DNA from: an uncultured Gammaproteobacteria bacterium
Lineage (GTDB): Bacteria; Pseudomonadota; Gammaproteobacteria; Pseudomonadales; Azotimanducaceae_A
Assembly: GCA_913049565.1 (NCBI GenBank)
Contig: CAJWZG010000025.1
Location: forward strand, 1-19,011
Length of the DNA stretch: 19,011 nt
Direction of reading: 5' to 3'
Every line of letters begins with the position of its first letter. Position 1 is the stretch's first letter. Shown piece by piece: positions 1 through 10,802 of this stretch. The position numbers and the translations under genes were made by a program. The notes under the pieces are model-generated. The model was not told the origin of the DNA. It searched no databases and saw only the letters and a program-made list of their open reading frames with translations.

Positions 1-391
1 CGATATCCGCGAACCGGTTGGCTAATTTTGAGCCAGAAAGTTATCCACAGGTTGTGCAGATTTTTGCACACATCTCATTTTAGTCAGTGTGCTTAAAGGG
101 CTGTTAACATCGTTGCTTAAACCCCTGATTTTGAAACGATAGTAAAATAAAGTAGATTTTTCAGCTTGATTGCATAGCGTAGGACTGAACCAAGGGCATA
201 GAATCAAACTGTTCAAACGAGGTGTAGCTGCTATCAATATGTTGTGCGCTATGGAGTACCCAGTTTGAGACTTATGTACGCGATCCAGATGGTGTTTCAA
301 ACAAAAAATCTAAGAACTCTGACAGCGCTAAAATTAGAGAAAGTTAAAATTCAAAAGGCACAGCGTTGTGGCTGGCCAGAGGCAAAACTAA
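1..391. other. dnaA upstream region, probable edge of oriC
   Basis: This 391-bp stretch before dnaA has no credible gene. It is AT-rich, for example around 130-160 and 300-355, and contains one perfect DnaA box (41-49) plus two one-mismatch versions: TTTTGCACA at 62-70 and, on the minus strand, 88-96 (top strand TGTGCTTAA, compared with TGTGNATAA). In pseudomonads and many related bacteria oriC lies directly upstream of dnaA, so this is either the dnaA-proximal part of oriC or the autoregulatory region of dnaA. The window cuts off the left side, where rpmH would be expected, so a full origin cannot be shown. I found no convincing -35/-10 pair for dnaA. Confidence 0.6.
41..49 (+). promoter_or_regulatory. 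DnaA box, perfect consensus
   Basis: TTATCCACA matches the high-affinity DnaA box consensus exactly, about 340 bp upstream of the dnaA start. Weaker boxes follow within 50 bp (62-70 and 88-96). It probably binds DnaA-ATP for origin firing, dnaA autoregulation, or both. Confidence 0.8.
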
Positions 392-1717
392 GTGAATGAA
401 GCGATTTGGCAAGAATGCTTAGGTCAGCTGCAAAACGAAATAAGCAGTGATCAGTTCGAAACCTACCTGCGGCCGCTTCAAGTAGATTTCGGCAATGAGA
501 AGCTGACGTTACTGGCGCCGAACATATACGTCGAGGAGAAAGTGCGCTCTACGTATCTGACAAGAATCAGTGAATATTTCGAGCGATTTGGGGAGCGCAA
601 GGAAGTGTTGTTAAGCGTAGGCGGTATGCGTGAAGCACAACCTTTGCGAGCAGAAGCAAGATCCAACGTCACGCACAACAAAGTGCTAACCCACCCAACA
701 CACAACCTAAACCGAGAATTCACCTTCGACTCGTTTGTTGAAGGTAAATCTAACGAGTTGGCTAAGGCAGCGGCTTCGCAGGTTGCCGGAAACGCGGGTC
801 AAAGTTACAACCCTTTGTTGATGTACGGTGGTGTTGGCTTAGGTAAGACACATTTAATGCAGGCTGTTGGAAACGAAATACTTCGTTTAAAGCCTAACTC
901 AAGAGTGATGTACCTGCATTCACAGCGGTTTGTTCAAGACATGGTGAAAGCGCTGCAAACTGGAACGATGCAAGACTTTATGCAATTTTATCGCTCCGTA
1001 GATGTCTTGCTGATCGATGACATCCAATTCTTTGCGAAAAAATTGCGCTCTCAGGAAGAGTTTTTTCATCTGTTTAACTCGCTGTTAGAGCGTGGTCAGC
1101 AGATGATCTTAACCAGTGACAAGTATCCGCGAGAGATTGACGGCCTAGAAGATCGCCTGAAGTCGCGTTTTGTTTGGGGCTTAACTGTAGAAGTAGAGGC
1201 CCCAGAACTGGAAACACGCGTCGCGATTTTAATGAAGAAAGCCGAAACTGAATCGGTTCCCCTTGATCAAGAAGTGGCTTTTTTCATTGCTGAGCGCATC
1301 CGCTCAAACGTAAGAGAACTAGAGGGTGCTTTGAGGCGTGTAATAGCCAATGCGCGGTTTACCGGCACTCATATAACGATCGAGCAGGTCAAACGAGCAC
1401 TGAGAGATTTGTTCGCTATTCAAGATAGGCAGGTGTCGATTGATAACATTCAAAAAACGACTGCCGAGTACTACAATATTAAAGTGAGCGATCTACTGTC
1501 AAAACGACGCAATAGAACGATAGCCCGACCAAGACAAGTAGCTATGGCGCTCGCGAAAGAGTTGACGAACCACTCACTGCCCGAAATTGGCGACGCGTTT
1601 GGTGGAAGAGACCACACCACAGTACTACACGCCTGCAGGAAAATCGCAGAGTTGAGAGCCTCGACTGCTGACATTTCAGAAGATTATCGAAACCTTAGCC
1701 GGCTGCTTAGCGGCTAG
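392..1717 (+). CDS. dnaA: Chromosomal replication initiator protein DnaA
   Basis: AAA+ initiator that binds DnaA boxes, melts oriC and recruits the DnaB helicase. The 441-residue product is slightly shorter than E. coli DnaA (467), mostly in the variable linker after residue 85. Seen in order: N-terminal helicase-interaction domain (about 1-80), linker, AAA+ core with Walker [10 protein letters not shown] (146-154) and Walker B VLLIDD (205-210), the arginine-rich sensor region with EDRLKSRF (253-260), and the C-terminal DNA-binding helix-turn-helix with signature [13 protein letters not shown] (404-416). The GTG start is forced: an in-frame TAA sits immediately before it, and AGAGGC at 378-383 can serve as ribosome site. 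First gene of the dnaA-dnaN-recF-gyrB cluster. Confidence 0.98.
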   Translation: MNEAIWQECLGQLQNEISSDQFETYLRPLQVDFGNEKLTLLAPNIYVEEKVRSTYLTRISEYFERFGERKEVLLSVGGMREAQPLRAEARSNVTHNKVLTHPTHNLNREFTFDSFVEGKSNELAKAAASQVAGNAGQSYNPLLMYGGVGLGKTHLMQAVGNEILRLKPNSRVMYLHSQRFVQDMVKALQTGTMQDFMQFYRSVDVLLIDDIQFFAKKLRSQEEFFHLFNSLLERGQQMILTSDKYPREIDGLEDRLKSRFVWGLTVEVEAPELETRVAILMKKAETESVPLDQEVAFFIAERIRSNVRELEGALRRVIANARFTGTHITIEQVKRALRDLFAIQDRQVSIDNIQKTTAEYYNIKVSDLLSKRRNRTIARPRQVAMALAKELTNHSLPEIGDAFGGRDHTTVLHACRKIAELRASTADISEDYRNLSRLLSG

Positions 1718-1750
1718 TCGATCACCGGATGCATTGATGGGTCATTGGGT

Positions 1751-1778
1751 TTGAGCAAGTACATGGTTAAGATATACG
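1751..1778 (+). promoter_or_regulatory. Candidate dnaN promoter
   Basis: TTGAGC (1751-1756) and TATACG (1773-1778) are 16 bp apart in the 85-bp dnaA-dnaN gap, about 25 bp before the dnaN start. Each has mismatches to the sigma-70 consensus, so this is a plausible but unproven promoter. dnaN may also be read from the dnaA promoter. Confidence 0.35.
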
Positions 1779-1802
1779 CAACCTACTAAGGGGTAGAAAC
1801 CG

Positions 1803-2909
1803 ATGAAATTTACCATCCCGAGAGAAGCCCTTCTAAAACCGCTGCAATTGGTGACAGGTGTGGTTGAGCGTAGACAAACGTTACCGGTGCTTGCAAATCT
1901 GCTCGTACAAGCCGACGAGAACGGCTTGTCATTGACAGGAACTGACCTTGAAGTGGAGATGATTGCTCGCTGTGCTGTCCCAATTGAACAGCACGGTGAG
2001 ATAACAATTCCAGCGAGAAAATTAGCGGATATTTGGCGGGCCCTCCCAGATGGTGCGGATGTAGCGGTTACCGTTGAAGGGGGGAAGGCTACAATTAAGA
2101 GCGGTCGCAGTCGCTTTACGCTAGCGACCTTGCCGGCAAGTGATTTTCCGAAAGTGGATAATGGAGAGGCAAGTGTTGTGGTATCTCTGCAACAGTCTCA
2201 AATTGGAAAATTAATCGATCAAGTGAGCTTTGCGATGGCTCAGCAAGATGTGCGCGTATTTCTCAACGGCATGTTGCTGGAGATCGGGCCTGACACACTC
2301 CGCGCTGTGGCAACAGACGGTCACCGCTTAGCAATGGCGAGCAAAGCTTGCGAGTCTAATGCGCCTTCGGGAACAGTTCAGCAGGCTATTGTGCCGCGGA
2401 AGGCTGTGATTGAGATGGGGCGCTTGCTGGACGAAGAAGAAGAGGCTTTGTCCCTTCAGCTGGGGAGCAATTATCTCAAGGTCACCAAAGGTAGCATTAC
2501 GCTGACGACAAAGTTGGTAGATGGACAGTTTCCGGATTACGAAAAAGTTGTACCCAAAGACGCGTCACGGGTGTTAAGCGGAGACCGGGAGACACTCAAG
2601 CAGGGGTTTCAAAGAGCATCTATCCTATCGAATGAGAAATATCGAGGCGTTCGGCTCGCAATTACTCCCGAATCGTTGACGATTCAGGCGAATAATCCCG
2701 AGCAGGAAGAGGCAGAAGAAACTGTCCCTGTGGAGTTTAGCGGAGATCAACTGGAGATCGGCTTTAACGTCAGTTATTTGCTGGATGTTTTATCGGTTCT
2801 AAATAGCGAAAAAGTTCAGATGAGCGTCAGTGATGCAAACAGCTCTGCGTTGCTCGAGTCGCCGGATGAGAGTGATGCCGTTTATGTTGTTATGCCTATG
2901 AGGCTTTAG
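1803..2909 (+). CDS. dnaN: DNA polymerase III beta sliding clamp DnaN
   Basis: Ring-shaped processivity clamp that tethers DNA polymerase III, and other clamp-binding proteins, to DNA. The 368-residue length agrees with E. coli DnaN (366). The N terminus MKFTIPREALLKPL, the internal ATDGHRLA (about 174-181) and the terminal YVVMPMRL are typical of the family; the chain should fold as three similar clamp domains. The ATG follows an AAGGGG ribosome site (1788-1793) at good spacing. It sits between dnaA and recF; its TAG stop is followed in the same frame, after only four codons, by the recF TTG start, so the two are very likely cotranscribed and translationally coupled. Confidence 0.98.
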   Translation: MKFTIPREALLKPLQLVTGVVERRQTLPVLANLLVQADENGLSLTGTDLEVEMIARCAVPIEQHGEITIPARKLADIWRALPDGADVAVTVEGGKATIKSGRSRFTLATLPASDFPKVDNGEASVVVSLQQSQIGKLIDQVSFAMAQQDVRVFLNGMLLEIGPDTLRAVATDGHRLAMASKACESNAPSGTVQQAIVPRKAVIEMGRLLDEEEEALSLQLGSNYLKVTKGSITLTTKLVDGQFPDYEKVVPKDASRVLSGDRETLKQGFQRASILSNEKYRGVRLAITPESLTIQANNPEQEEAEETVPVEFSGDQLEIGFNVSYLLDVLSVLNSEKVQMSVSDANSSALLESPDESDAVYVVMPMRL

Positions 2910-2921
2910 CGGGCCACTTTT

Positions 2922-4016
2922 TTGTATCTAGCAAGCCTGCACGCCGCCGATTTCCGCAACATTAGCCAGATTGATATAGATTTTTCCCCGGGAGTTAACC
3001 TGCTGGTCGGTAAAAACGGAGCGGGGAAAACTGCCCTACTCGAGGCAATACATGTTTTGTCGCGAGGCCGTTCGTTCCGTACACCGCAAATGAGGCCGTT
3101 GATTCGTCACCAAAGCCAGGAGCTTTTGGTGAGGGGAGAGGTTGTGCTTGATTCTCACTCGCACACGCTCGCGCGCGTAAAGTCCCAAACGGGTGAAAAC
3201 CAAGCTCGTATCGATGGTCAGCCGGCCAGTAAGCAGTCGCGTTATGCCCAACTCCTGCCGCTACAGACGCTGCTACCAGGCATCTCAGATCTGGTTTTTG
3301 ATGGACCGTCCATTCGTCGAGAATTTGTTGATTGGGGCTTGTTCCACGTGGAACACACCTATCTGGAAACAGCGCGCCGCTACCGCAAAGCATTGTCGCA
3401 GCGGGCTGCCTGGCTTAAAGATGGTGATACGGAATTTTTCGATCAAGATCCCTGGGCGCCGGATTTGGTGAAGTGTGGGGCGATGATTAGTTTTTGGCGA
3501 ACTCAATTTGTGGCTTCGCTGAACGAGCGGCTACTAAGCGTGCTCGAAACCCTTACGGCCGAATTTCATTGTGAATTGCGATATCAGGCGGCTGGCTTCG
3601 CTGACGATGAAGAAGCCGCCGCCGGACAGTTAGCGAGGTCTTTCGATCGAGACAAGCGATTTGCTACGACACATGTAGGGCCTCACAGGGCTGATATGGA
3701 TATTCTGCTCAACGGTGAACCCGCAAAAAATGTTGCTTCGCGGGGCCAAGCCAAGCTTATCGCCAGTGCAATCTTACTTGCTTACGCCAATGAGCTGTCG
3801 AGGCGCTCGGCGCTGCAGCCTGTTCTATTGCTTGATGATTTCGGGGCAGAGTTGGACATGCTGCACAGAGAGCGTTTCTTTCAAGAGCTACAGCGTGCTG
3901 GCAACCAAGTAATCGCGACAACAACCGATCACCCTGAGTATCTGGTTGGTTCGGCGCTGGTGAATTCGGCCAATGTGTTCCACGTGGAACAAGGATCAGT
4001 TAGCCATTATTCATAG
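2922..4016 (+). CDS. recF: DNA replication and repair protein RecF
   Basis: SMC-like ATPase that helps RecOR load RecA at single-strand gaps. Seen: Walker A GKNGAGKT (30-37), ABC-type signature SRGQ (273-276), and Walker B LLLDDFGAELD with D305 and D306. The 364-residue length fits the family (E. coli 357). The TTG start is the only option: the same frame carries the dnaN stop 15 bases upstream, there is no ATG or GTG before residue 57, and the N terminus (ASLHAADFRNI) aligns with other RecF proteins. The ribosome site is weak, suggesting coupling to dnaN. Two perfect parS palindromes are embedded in the gene and encode the peptide FHVE both times, once in the DWG-F-H region and once near the C terminus. 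Confidence 0.96.
   Translation: MYLASLHAADFRNISQIDIDFSPGVNLLVGKNGAGKTALLEAIHVLSRGRSFRTPQMRPLIRHQSQELLVRGEVVLDSHSHTLARVKSQTGENQARIDGQPASKQSRYAQLLPLQTLLPGISDLVFDGPSIRREFVDWGLFHVEHTYLETARRYRKALSQRAAWLKDGDTEFFDQDPWAPDLVKCGAMISFWRTQFVASLNERLLSVLETLTAEFHCELRYQAAGFADDEEAAAGQLARSFDRDKRFATTHVGPHRADMDILLNGEPAKNVASRGQAKLIASAILLAYANELSRRSALQPVLLLDDFGAELDMLHRERFFQELQRAGNQVIATTTDHPEYLVGSALVNSANVFHVEQGSVSHYS
3340..3355. promoter_or_regulatory. parS site 1 (ParB centromere-like site) inside recF
   Basis: TGTTCCACGTGGAACA is a perfect 16-bp palindrome and matches the known chromosomal parS consensus of pseudomonads (core GTTCCACGTGGAAC). ParB binds such sites near oriC, spreads along DNA and, with ParA, segregates the origin. 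It is read in recF as L-F-H-V-E-H. parA and parB are not in the window; they are expected elsewhere near the origin. Confidence 0.9.
3976..3991. promoter_or_regulatory. parS site 2 (ParB centromere-like site) inside recF
   Basis: A second perfect copy of TGTTCCACGTGGAACA, 636 bp from the first and close to the recF stop codon. It lies in the same codon phase as site 1 and is read as V-F-H-V-E-Q. I saw no third copy of the CACGTG core in the window. Confidence 0.9.
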
Positions 4017-4042
4017 CGCTTATGTGTTAAATTATCGTATTT

Positions 4043-4054
4043 GGCGCGTGCGCC
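4043..4054 (+). other. Small GC hairpin in the gyrB leader
   Basis: GGCGC-GT-GCGCC is a perfect 5-bp inverted repeat in the 55-bp recF-gyrB gap. It ends six bases before the GAGGA ribosome site (4061-4065) of gyrB. It has no T tract, so it is not a terminator. It could tune gyrB translation or be incidental. Confidence 0.3.
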
Positions 4055-4062
4055 CATAGTGA

Positions 4063-6483
<2,421 letters not shown>

Positions 6484-6506
6484 CCTATAAAGAGGGATCG
6501 ATATCA

Positions 6507-7085
6507 GTGACTATCATCCCCGCACGCTGCTCTTGGTGTGATAGCAGTGACCTCTACCGGCAATATCACGATGAGGAATGGGGTATTCCCCTAAAAGATG
6601 ATGACTCGCTGTTTCGACTGTTAATGCTGGAGGGCCAACAGGCGGGGCTGGCTTGGATCACGGTGCTTAATAAGCGTGAGCATATGGACCGGGTATTTTT
6701 TGGTTTCAATCCGCAACGACTGGCTCGCGCTACCGAGGCAACCGTAGATAAGTGGGCGACAGACCCAGGCGTGATTCGTCATAGGGGCAAACTTAACGCC
6801 TTGATTACCAATGCTCGTTGTCGGCTCGAAATACCCAGCTTCTCTGCTTGGCTGTGGTCGTTTGCCGCTGGCCCCGACGCGAGCAAGCCTGACGCGGTGC
6901 CTGCCCAAACACTCCAATCTCAGGCGATGTCAAAAGCTTTGAAAAAAGCGGGGTTTCGCTTTGTAGGCCCAACCATTTGCTACGCCTTTATGCAGAGCGC
7001 TGGGATGATCAACGATCATCATCCAAACTGCTGGCGCTACGAAGAATGCGATGAGCTCGTAAACAAGGCGCTTCTGCACAGGTGA
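6507..7085 (+). CDS. tag: DNA-3-methyladenine glycosylase I
   Basis: Base-excision repair enzyme that removes 3-methyladenine from alkylated DNA. The 192-residue protein matches E. coli Tag (187). The zinc ligands are visible as C8, H21, H171 and C175, and the catalytic glutamate is E42 within LEGQQAGLAW. The motifs IRHRGK (90-95) and FVGPTICYAFMQ (152-163) are also typical. GTG is chosen as start because AGAGGGA (6491-6497) sits at good spacing and the first conserved residues follow directly. It begins 23 bp after gyrB and ends in a GTGA overlap with the acyltransferase gene, so the two are translationally coupled. Confidence 0.95.
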   Translation: MTIIPARCSWCDSSDLYRQYHDEEWGIPLKDDDSLFRLLMLEGQQAGLAWITVLNKREHMDRVFFGFNPQRLARATEATVDKWATDPGVIRHRGKLNALITNARCRLEIPSFSAWLWSFAAGPDASKPDAVPAQTLQSQAMSKALKKAGFRFVGPTICYAFMQSAGMINDHHPNCWRYEECDELVNKALLHR

Positions 7086-7987
7086 AGTATTTTGTCAGTG
7101 GATTATTGCGGCTACTGAACTTTGTGCCGGATAGATTGGCGATTCGTCTGTCCTTGGTTATCGCGCGATTGTTGGTTTTTCTCAATGCCGATATTGCACG
7201 AATAAGTCGCATCAACATCGATCGATGTTTTCCTGAACTAACGACGATAGAGCGGCAGCGTTTGATGATTGATTCGCTCCAACATGCCGCCCTGCTTGTC
7301 TTCGAGTTTGCTTACCTGCAGTATCGCCCATTAAATGAATTGTTAGAAAAAATTTCCGGAGTAGAGGGAGAAGAGCTACTGCAGGCGGCGTGGGATAGGA
7401 GCGAAGGCGTCTTGTTGCTCATGCCCCATTTTGGCTGCTGGGAATTTCTGAGTGTCTATCTGGGGCGCCGCTACAGTATATCCGCTCTTTATGATCCACC
7501 AAATGTGGCTGCGTTAGAGGAGAGTATGACTAACATGCGTCAGCGCCAGGGTGCGGTGATGCACTCTACGACTCCGTCGGGGTTGCGCGGGCTCATGCGC
7601 GGATTAAAGGCCGGTGACCTCGTCGTAGTTTTGCCGGATCAGGTGCCGGGTAGTCAAGCTGGTGGCATCGCTGCACCTTTCTTTCACTCCGATGCATTAA
7701 CAATGTTGTTAGGGAAACGCCTGATGAAAGTTTGCGCTCCTCAAGTCCTTCTTGCATCAGCGTGGCGAAAACTAGGCAGTCACGGCATTGAATATAAACT
7801 CAGTTTTGAAAAGCCCGCTGCAGAGATTTACAGCAGTGATGACAGGGCTCACGCTGTTGCTATGAATCGCAGCATCGAAATAATAGTGCGCCGCGACCCA
7901 GCTCAGTATCAGTGGTCGTACAAAAGGTTCCGCCGTGTTCCTGCAAGCGAGGGGGGCCCGCCAGTAGACCCTTACCGCCGCCAGTAA
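7082..7987 (+). CDS. LpxL/HtrB-type lipid A (Kdo2-lipid IVA) acyltransferase family protein
   Basis: Predicted inner-membrane acyltransferase that adds a secondary acyl chain to lipid A. The 301 residues contain the family catalytic HX4(D/E) motif as HFGCWE (H116 and E121), followed by LPDQVPG (184-190), which corresponds to the family DQxxG element. A hydrophobic N-terminal segment (about 5-35) would anchor it. The start is GTG at 7082, overlapping the tag stop as GTGA. The 3' end overlaps the convergent trkH gene by 16 bp. Which paralogue it represents (LpxL, LpxM or another lysophospholipid acyltransferase) cannot be decided from the sequence alone, so no symbol is given. Confidence 0.88.
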   Translation: MKYFVSGLLRLLNFVPDRLAIRLSLVIARLLVFLNADIARISRINIDRCFPELTTIERQRLMIDSLQHAALLVFEFAYLQYRPLNELLEKISGVEGEELLQAAWDRSEGVLLLMPHFGCWEFLSVYLGRRYSISALYDPPNVAALEESMTNMRQRQGAVMHSTTPSGLRGLMRGLKAGDLVVVLPDQVPGSQAGGIAAPFFHSDALTMLLGKRLMKVCAPQVLLASAWRKLGSHGIEYKLSFEKPAAEIYSSDDRAHAVAMNRSIEIIVRRDPAQYQWSYKRFRRVPASEGGPPVDPYRRQ

Positions 7988-9417
7988 GCAGGGGTCAGTA
8001 GCACGAGTAACGTAAAGATCTCCAAGCGCCCTAATAACATGTTAAACATCAGAACCCACTTCACGTTGGCTTCTAAACTGCTGTAGTTATTCGCGACTTC
8101 GCCTAAACCCGGGCCGAGATTGTTGAGAGTTGCGCCGACTGCTGAAAATGCAGTCAAAAAGTCCAGCTCGCTTGAAAGCATGATTATCAGGACGGATAGG
8201 AAAAACAACAAAACGTACACACTAAAAAAGCTCCAGACGGATTCAATAAGCCGATCTGATACAGGGGTCTTTCCTAGCTTGATAGGGAACACACCATTAG
8301 GGTGAATCAGTCGGCGCACTTCACCCATGCCTTGAAGGTAGATCATTAGAACGCGAACCAGTTTAACGCCTCCGGCGGTAGATCCAGCGCAGCCACCGGC
8401 GAATGCAGCCAGCAACAAAAGCGTCGACGCTGATGCGGGCCATTGAGAGACGTCTTGGGTAACAAATCCGGTGGTCGTGGCGTAAGAAATAGTTTGAAAA
8501 ACGCCTTGTCGAAACGCGGAATTTCCAGATTCGACGTAGCCAAGTAAGACGTTGACTACCACTAATGAAACAAAGCCAAGTACAAGAAAGTAGGTGCGTA
8601 ACTCGTAGTCTGCAACATAAAGCAGCAGATTTTTTCGACGCCAAACCAAGAAATGCAACGCGAAGTTAATCCCGGAAAGCACCATAAAAATGCAGGCAAC
8701 GGCTTCAATGGCTGGGCTATTGAAGTACCCGATACTGGCGTCATGTGTTGAGAAACCGCCAATGGCGACGGTCGCAAAACTGTGGCATATCGCATCAAAA
8801 AAATTCATCCCCGCGAACCAGTATGCGCACGCACAGCTAATCGTTAAAAACAGATAGATGTACCAAAGTGCTTTGGCTGTCTCTGCAATGCGAGGGGTTA
8901 GCTTGTTGTCTTTCCCGGGACCAGGTGACTCTGTCCGATAAAGCTGCATGCCGCCGATGCCAAGCATCGGAAAAATCGCAACAGCAAGGACGATGATCCC
9001 CATACCTCCAAACCACTGCAACTGCTGCCGGTAGTAAAGGAGCGACTTTGGCATGTCGTCCAAATTAACCAGTACAGTGGCTCCGGTGGTTGTGAGCCCC
9101 GACATCGACTCAAAGACCGCGTCAACTAACGACAGCTCCAAGCTTGGGGAGAGCAGGAATGGAATAGCACCAAATAGCCCCAGTCCGATATAGAACAGAG
9201 CCGTGATCATGAAACCGTCCCCGCCCCGCAAGTCGCGTTCACCACGCAGTGGCAGCCACAGGCATAATCCAAAGAGAAGTGTGACGATGAACGCTGCTGC
9301 GAAGGTGATCAGTGTGGCTTCATCGAATATCAAGCCAACCAACATCGGTGGTAAAAAGCTTATGCTGAAAAATGTCAGTAATATGCCTGTAAAGCGAAAA
9401 ATGACAGCCAAATGCAT
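7972..9417 (-). CDS. trkH: Trk potassium uptake system membrane subunit TrkH
   Basis: Potassium-translocating integral membrane protein that works with the cytoplasmic gating protein TrkA. Length 481 residues (E. coli 483). Four pore repeats can be seen from their filter segments: TTTGAT (109-114), AIGGFST (218-224), TTTGFVT (314-320) and NLGPGLG (433-439). The C-terminal IFTLLVLLTPAYWRR is family-typical. The ATG lies 11 bp downstream of the trkA stop, so trkA-trkH is a two-gene module at the end of the def operon. The last 16 bp overlap the convergent acyltransferase gene, and no terminator is visible between them. Confidence 0.97.
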   Translation of the reverse strand: MHLAVIFRFTGILLTFFSISFLPPMLVGLIFDEATLITFAAAFIVTLLFGLCLWLPLRGERDLRGGDGFMITALFYIGLGLFGAIPFLLSPSLELSLVDAVFESMSGLTTTGATVLVNLDDMPKSLLYYRQQLQWFGGMGIIVLAVAIFPMLGIGGMQLYRTESPGPGKDNKLTPRIAETAKALWYIYLFLTISCACAYWFAGMNFFDAICHSFATVAIGGFSTHDASIGYFNSPAIEAVACIFMVLSGINFALHFLVWRRKNLLLYVADYELRTYFLVLGFVSLVVVNVLLGYVESGNSAFRQGVFQTISYATTTGFVTQDVSQWPASASTLLLLAAFAGGCAGSTAGGVKLVRVLMIYLQGMGEVRRLIHPNGVFPIKLGKTPVSDRLIESVWSFFSVYVLLFFLSVLIIMLSSELDFLTAFSAVGATLNNLGPGLGEVANNYSSLEANVKWVLMFNMLLGRLEIFTLLVLLTPAYWRR

Positions 9418-9428
9418 TGATTTTTCCG

Positions 9429-10802
9429 TCAGATAAAGTGCATGCCAACCTGAAACAAGCGTTCCACTGCTGGTACTTTAGATTTGTCCACTAAGAACAG
9501 AATCACATGGTCATCGGGGGCGACGATCACATTGTCGTGGGCGATCAGAACTTCTTCACCTCGCACGATTGCGCCAATGGTGACGCCTGCGGGTAACTTA
9601 ATTTCACTCAAGCGCCGGCCAACCACGTTAGAGTTACTTACATCACCGTGTGCTATGGCTTCCATTGCTTCAGCGGCTCCGCGCCGCAAACTGTGCACTC
9701 GAGCAACGTCGGCTTTGCGAACATGTGAAAGAACAGAGCTCGTTGTCGCTTGTTGAGGCGATATCGCAACATCGATTTCGCCGCCCTGTACCAAATCAAC
9801 ATAGGCTGGCTTGGTAATGAGTGTGACGACATGCCGAACGCCAAGCCGCTTCGCCATTAAGGACGACATAATATTGACTTCATCGTCATTGGTTAGCGCA
9901 CAAAATGCATCACATTGCTCAATATTCTCCTCTAGGAGCATTTCTCTATCGGTGGCGTTGCCGTGAATGACAACAGTGTTGTCGAGGTGATCGGCAAGCC
10001 ATTTAGCGCGACCCTCATCTACTTCGACGAGTTTAACGGCGTATTTTCTGTCGATCTCAGAGGCTAGCTTTGCGCCAATATTGCCGCCGCCCACGATGGT
10101 CACACGACGGTACGGTTTCTCGGCTTTACGCAACTCGGCCATCACAGCATTGATGTGCTCGCTAGCGGCGATAAAAAACACCTCATCTTCCGCTTCGATA
10201 ACCGTATCACCGTAAGGCACGATGGATTGACCGCGGCGAAAAATCGCCGCAACACGGGTGTCGATGTTGGGCATATCCTCACGGAGAAAGCTGAGAGCGT
10301 GTCCAACTAAGGGGCCGCCGTGGACGGCTCGCATAGCCACTAGCTGCACTCGGTTGTCGGCAAAATTCGCGACGTCCAGGGCGCCGGGGTGACCGAGAAG
10401 CTCATGAATCTGAGAGGTAACAACTGCCTCTGGATTAATCAGTCGATCGATAGGCATATGGTTTTTGTGAAAGAAGCCCTCTTTCTGCAAGTAGGCAGAA
10501 GAACGAATCCGCGCAATTTTCATAGGGGTACGAAACATGGAATAGCAAACTTGGCACGCCACCATATTGATTTCGTCGCTGGATGTGACGGCAATCAACA
10601 TTTCGGCATCGTCTGCTCCCGCCCGGCGCAGCACATCAGGGTGTGAGGCAGATCCCTCAATGGTTTGGATGTCTAGCCGCATGCCGAGTTCTTGGAGCCT
10701 GTGCCCGTCTCGATCGACCAAGGTGATATCAAACGCCTCTTGAGCGAGGCTCTCTGCCAATGTGCCGCCAACCTGCCCAGCACCGAGTATCAGGATTTTC
10801 AC
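9429..10802 (-). CDS. trkA: Trk potassium uptake system NAD-binding regulator TrkA
   Basis: Peripheral cytoplasmic protein that binds NAD/nucleotide and gates TrkH. The 457 residues show two tandem RCK halves. The first has the Rossmann motif GAGQVGG (7-13) with acidic D30 and D32 after the second strand. The second has VGGGNIGAK (237-245). Each is followed by a TrkA-C domain. Length matches E. coli TrkA (458). The GTG start overlaps the rsmB stop as GTGA, giving tight coupling. Confidence 0.97.
   Translation of the reverse strand: MKILILGAGQVGGTLAESLAQEAFDITLVDRDGHRLQELGMRLDIQTIEGSASHPDVLRRAGADDAEMLIAVTSSDEINMVACQVCYSMFRTPMKIARIRSSAYLQKEGFFHKNHMPIDRLINPEAVVTSQIHELLGHPGALDVANFADNRVQLVAMRAVHGGPLVGHALSFLREDMPNIDTRVAAIFRRGQSIVPYGDTVIEAEDEVFFIAASEHINAVMAELRKAEKPYRRVTIVGGGNIGAKLASEIDRKYAVKLVEVDEGRAKWLADHLDNTVVIHGNATDREMLLEENIEQCDAFCALTNDDEVNIMSSLMAKRLGVRHVVTLITKPAYVDLVQGGEIDVAISPQQATTSSVLSHVRKADVARVHSLRRGAAEAMEAIAHGDVSNSNVVGRRLSEIKLPAGVTIGAIVRGEEVLIAHDNVIVAPDDHVILFLVDKSKVPAVERLFQVGMHFI

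Noticed and set aside
22..300. Minus-strand open frame of 92 residues upstream of dnaA
   Set aside because: No recognisable motif or ribosome site, and it covers the DnaA boxes and AT-rich control DNA; it looks like a chance frame.
8120..8305. Small plus-strand frames antisense to trkH and trkA, for example 8120-8305 and 9484-9756
   Set aside because: They are shadows of strongly conserved genes on the other strand, without start signals of their own.
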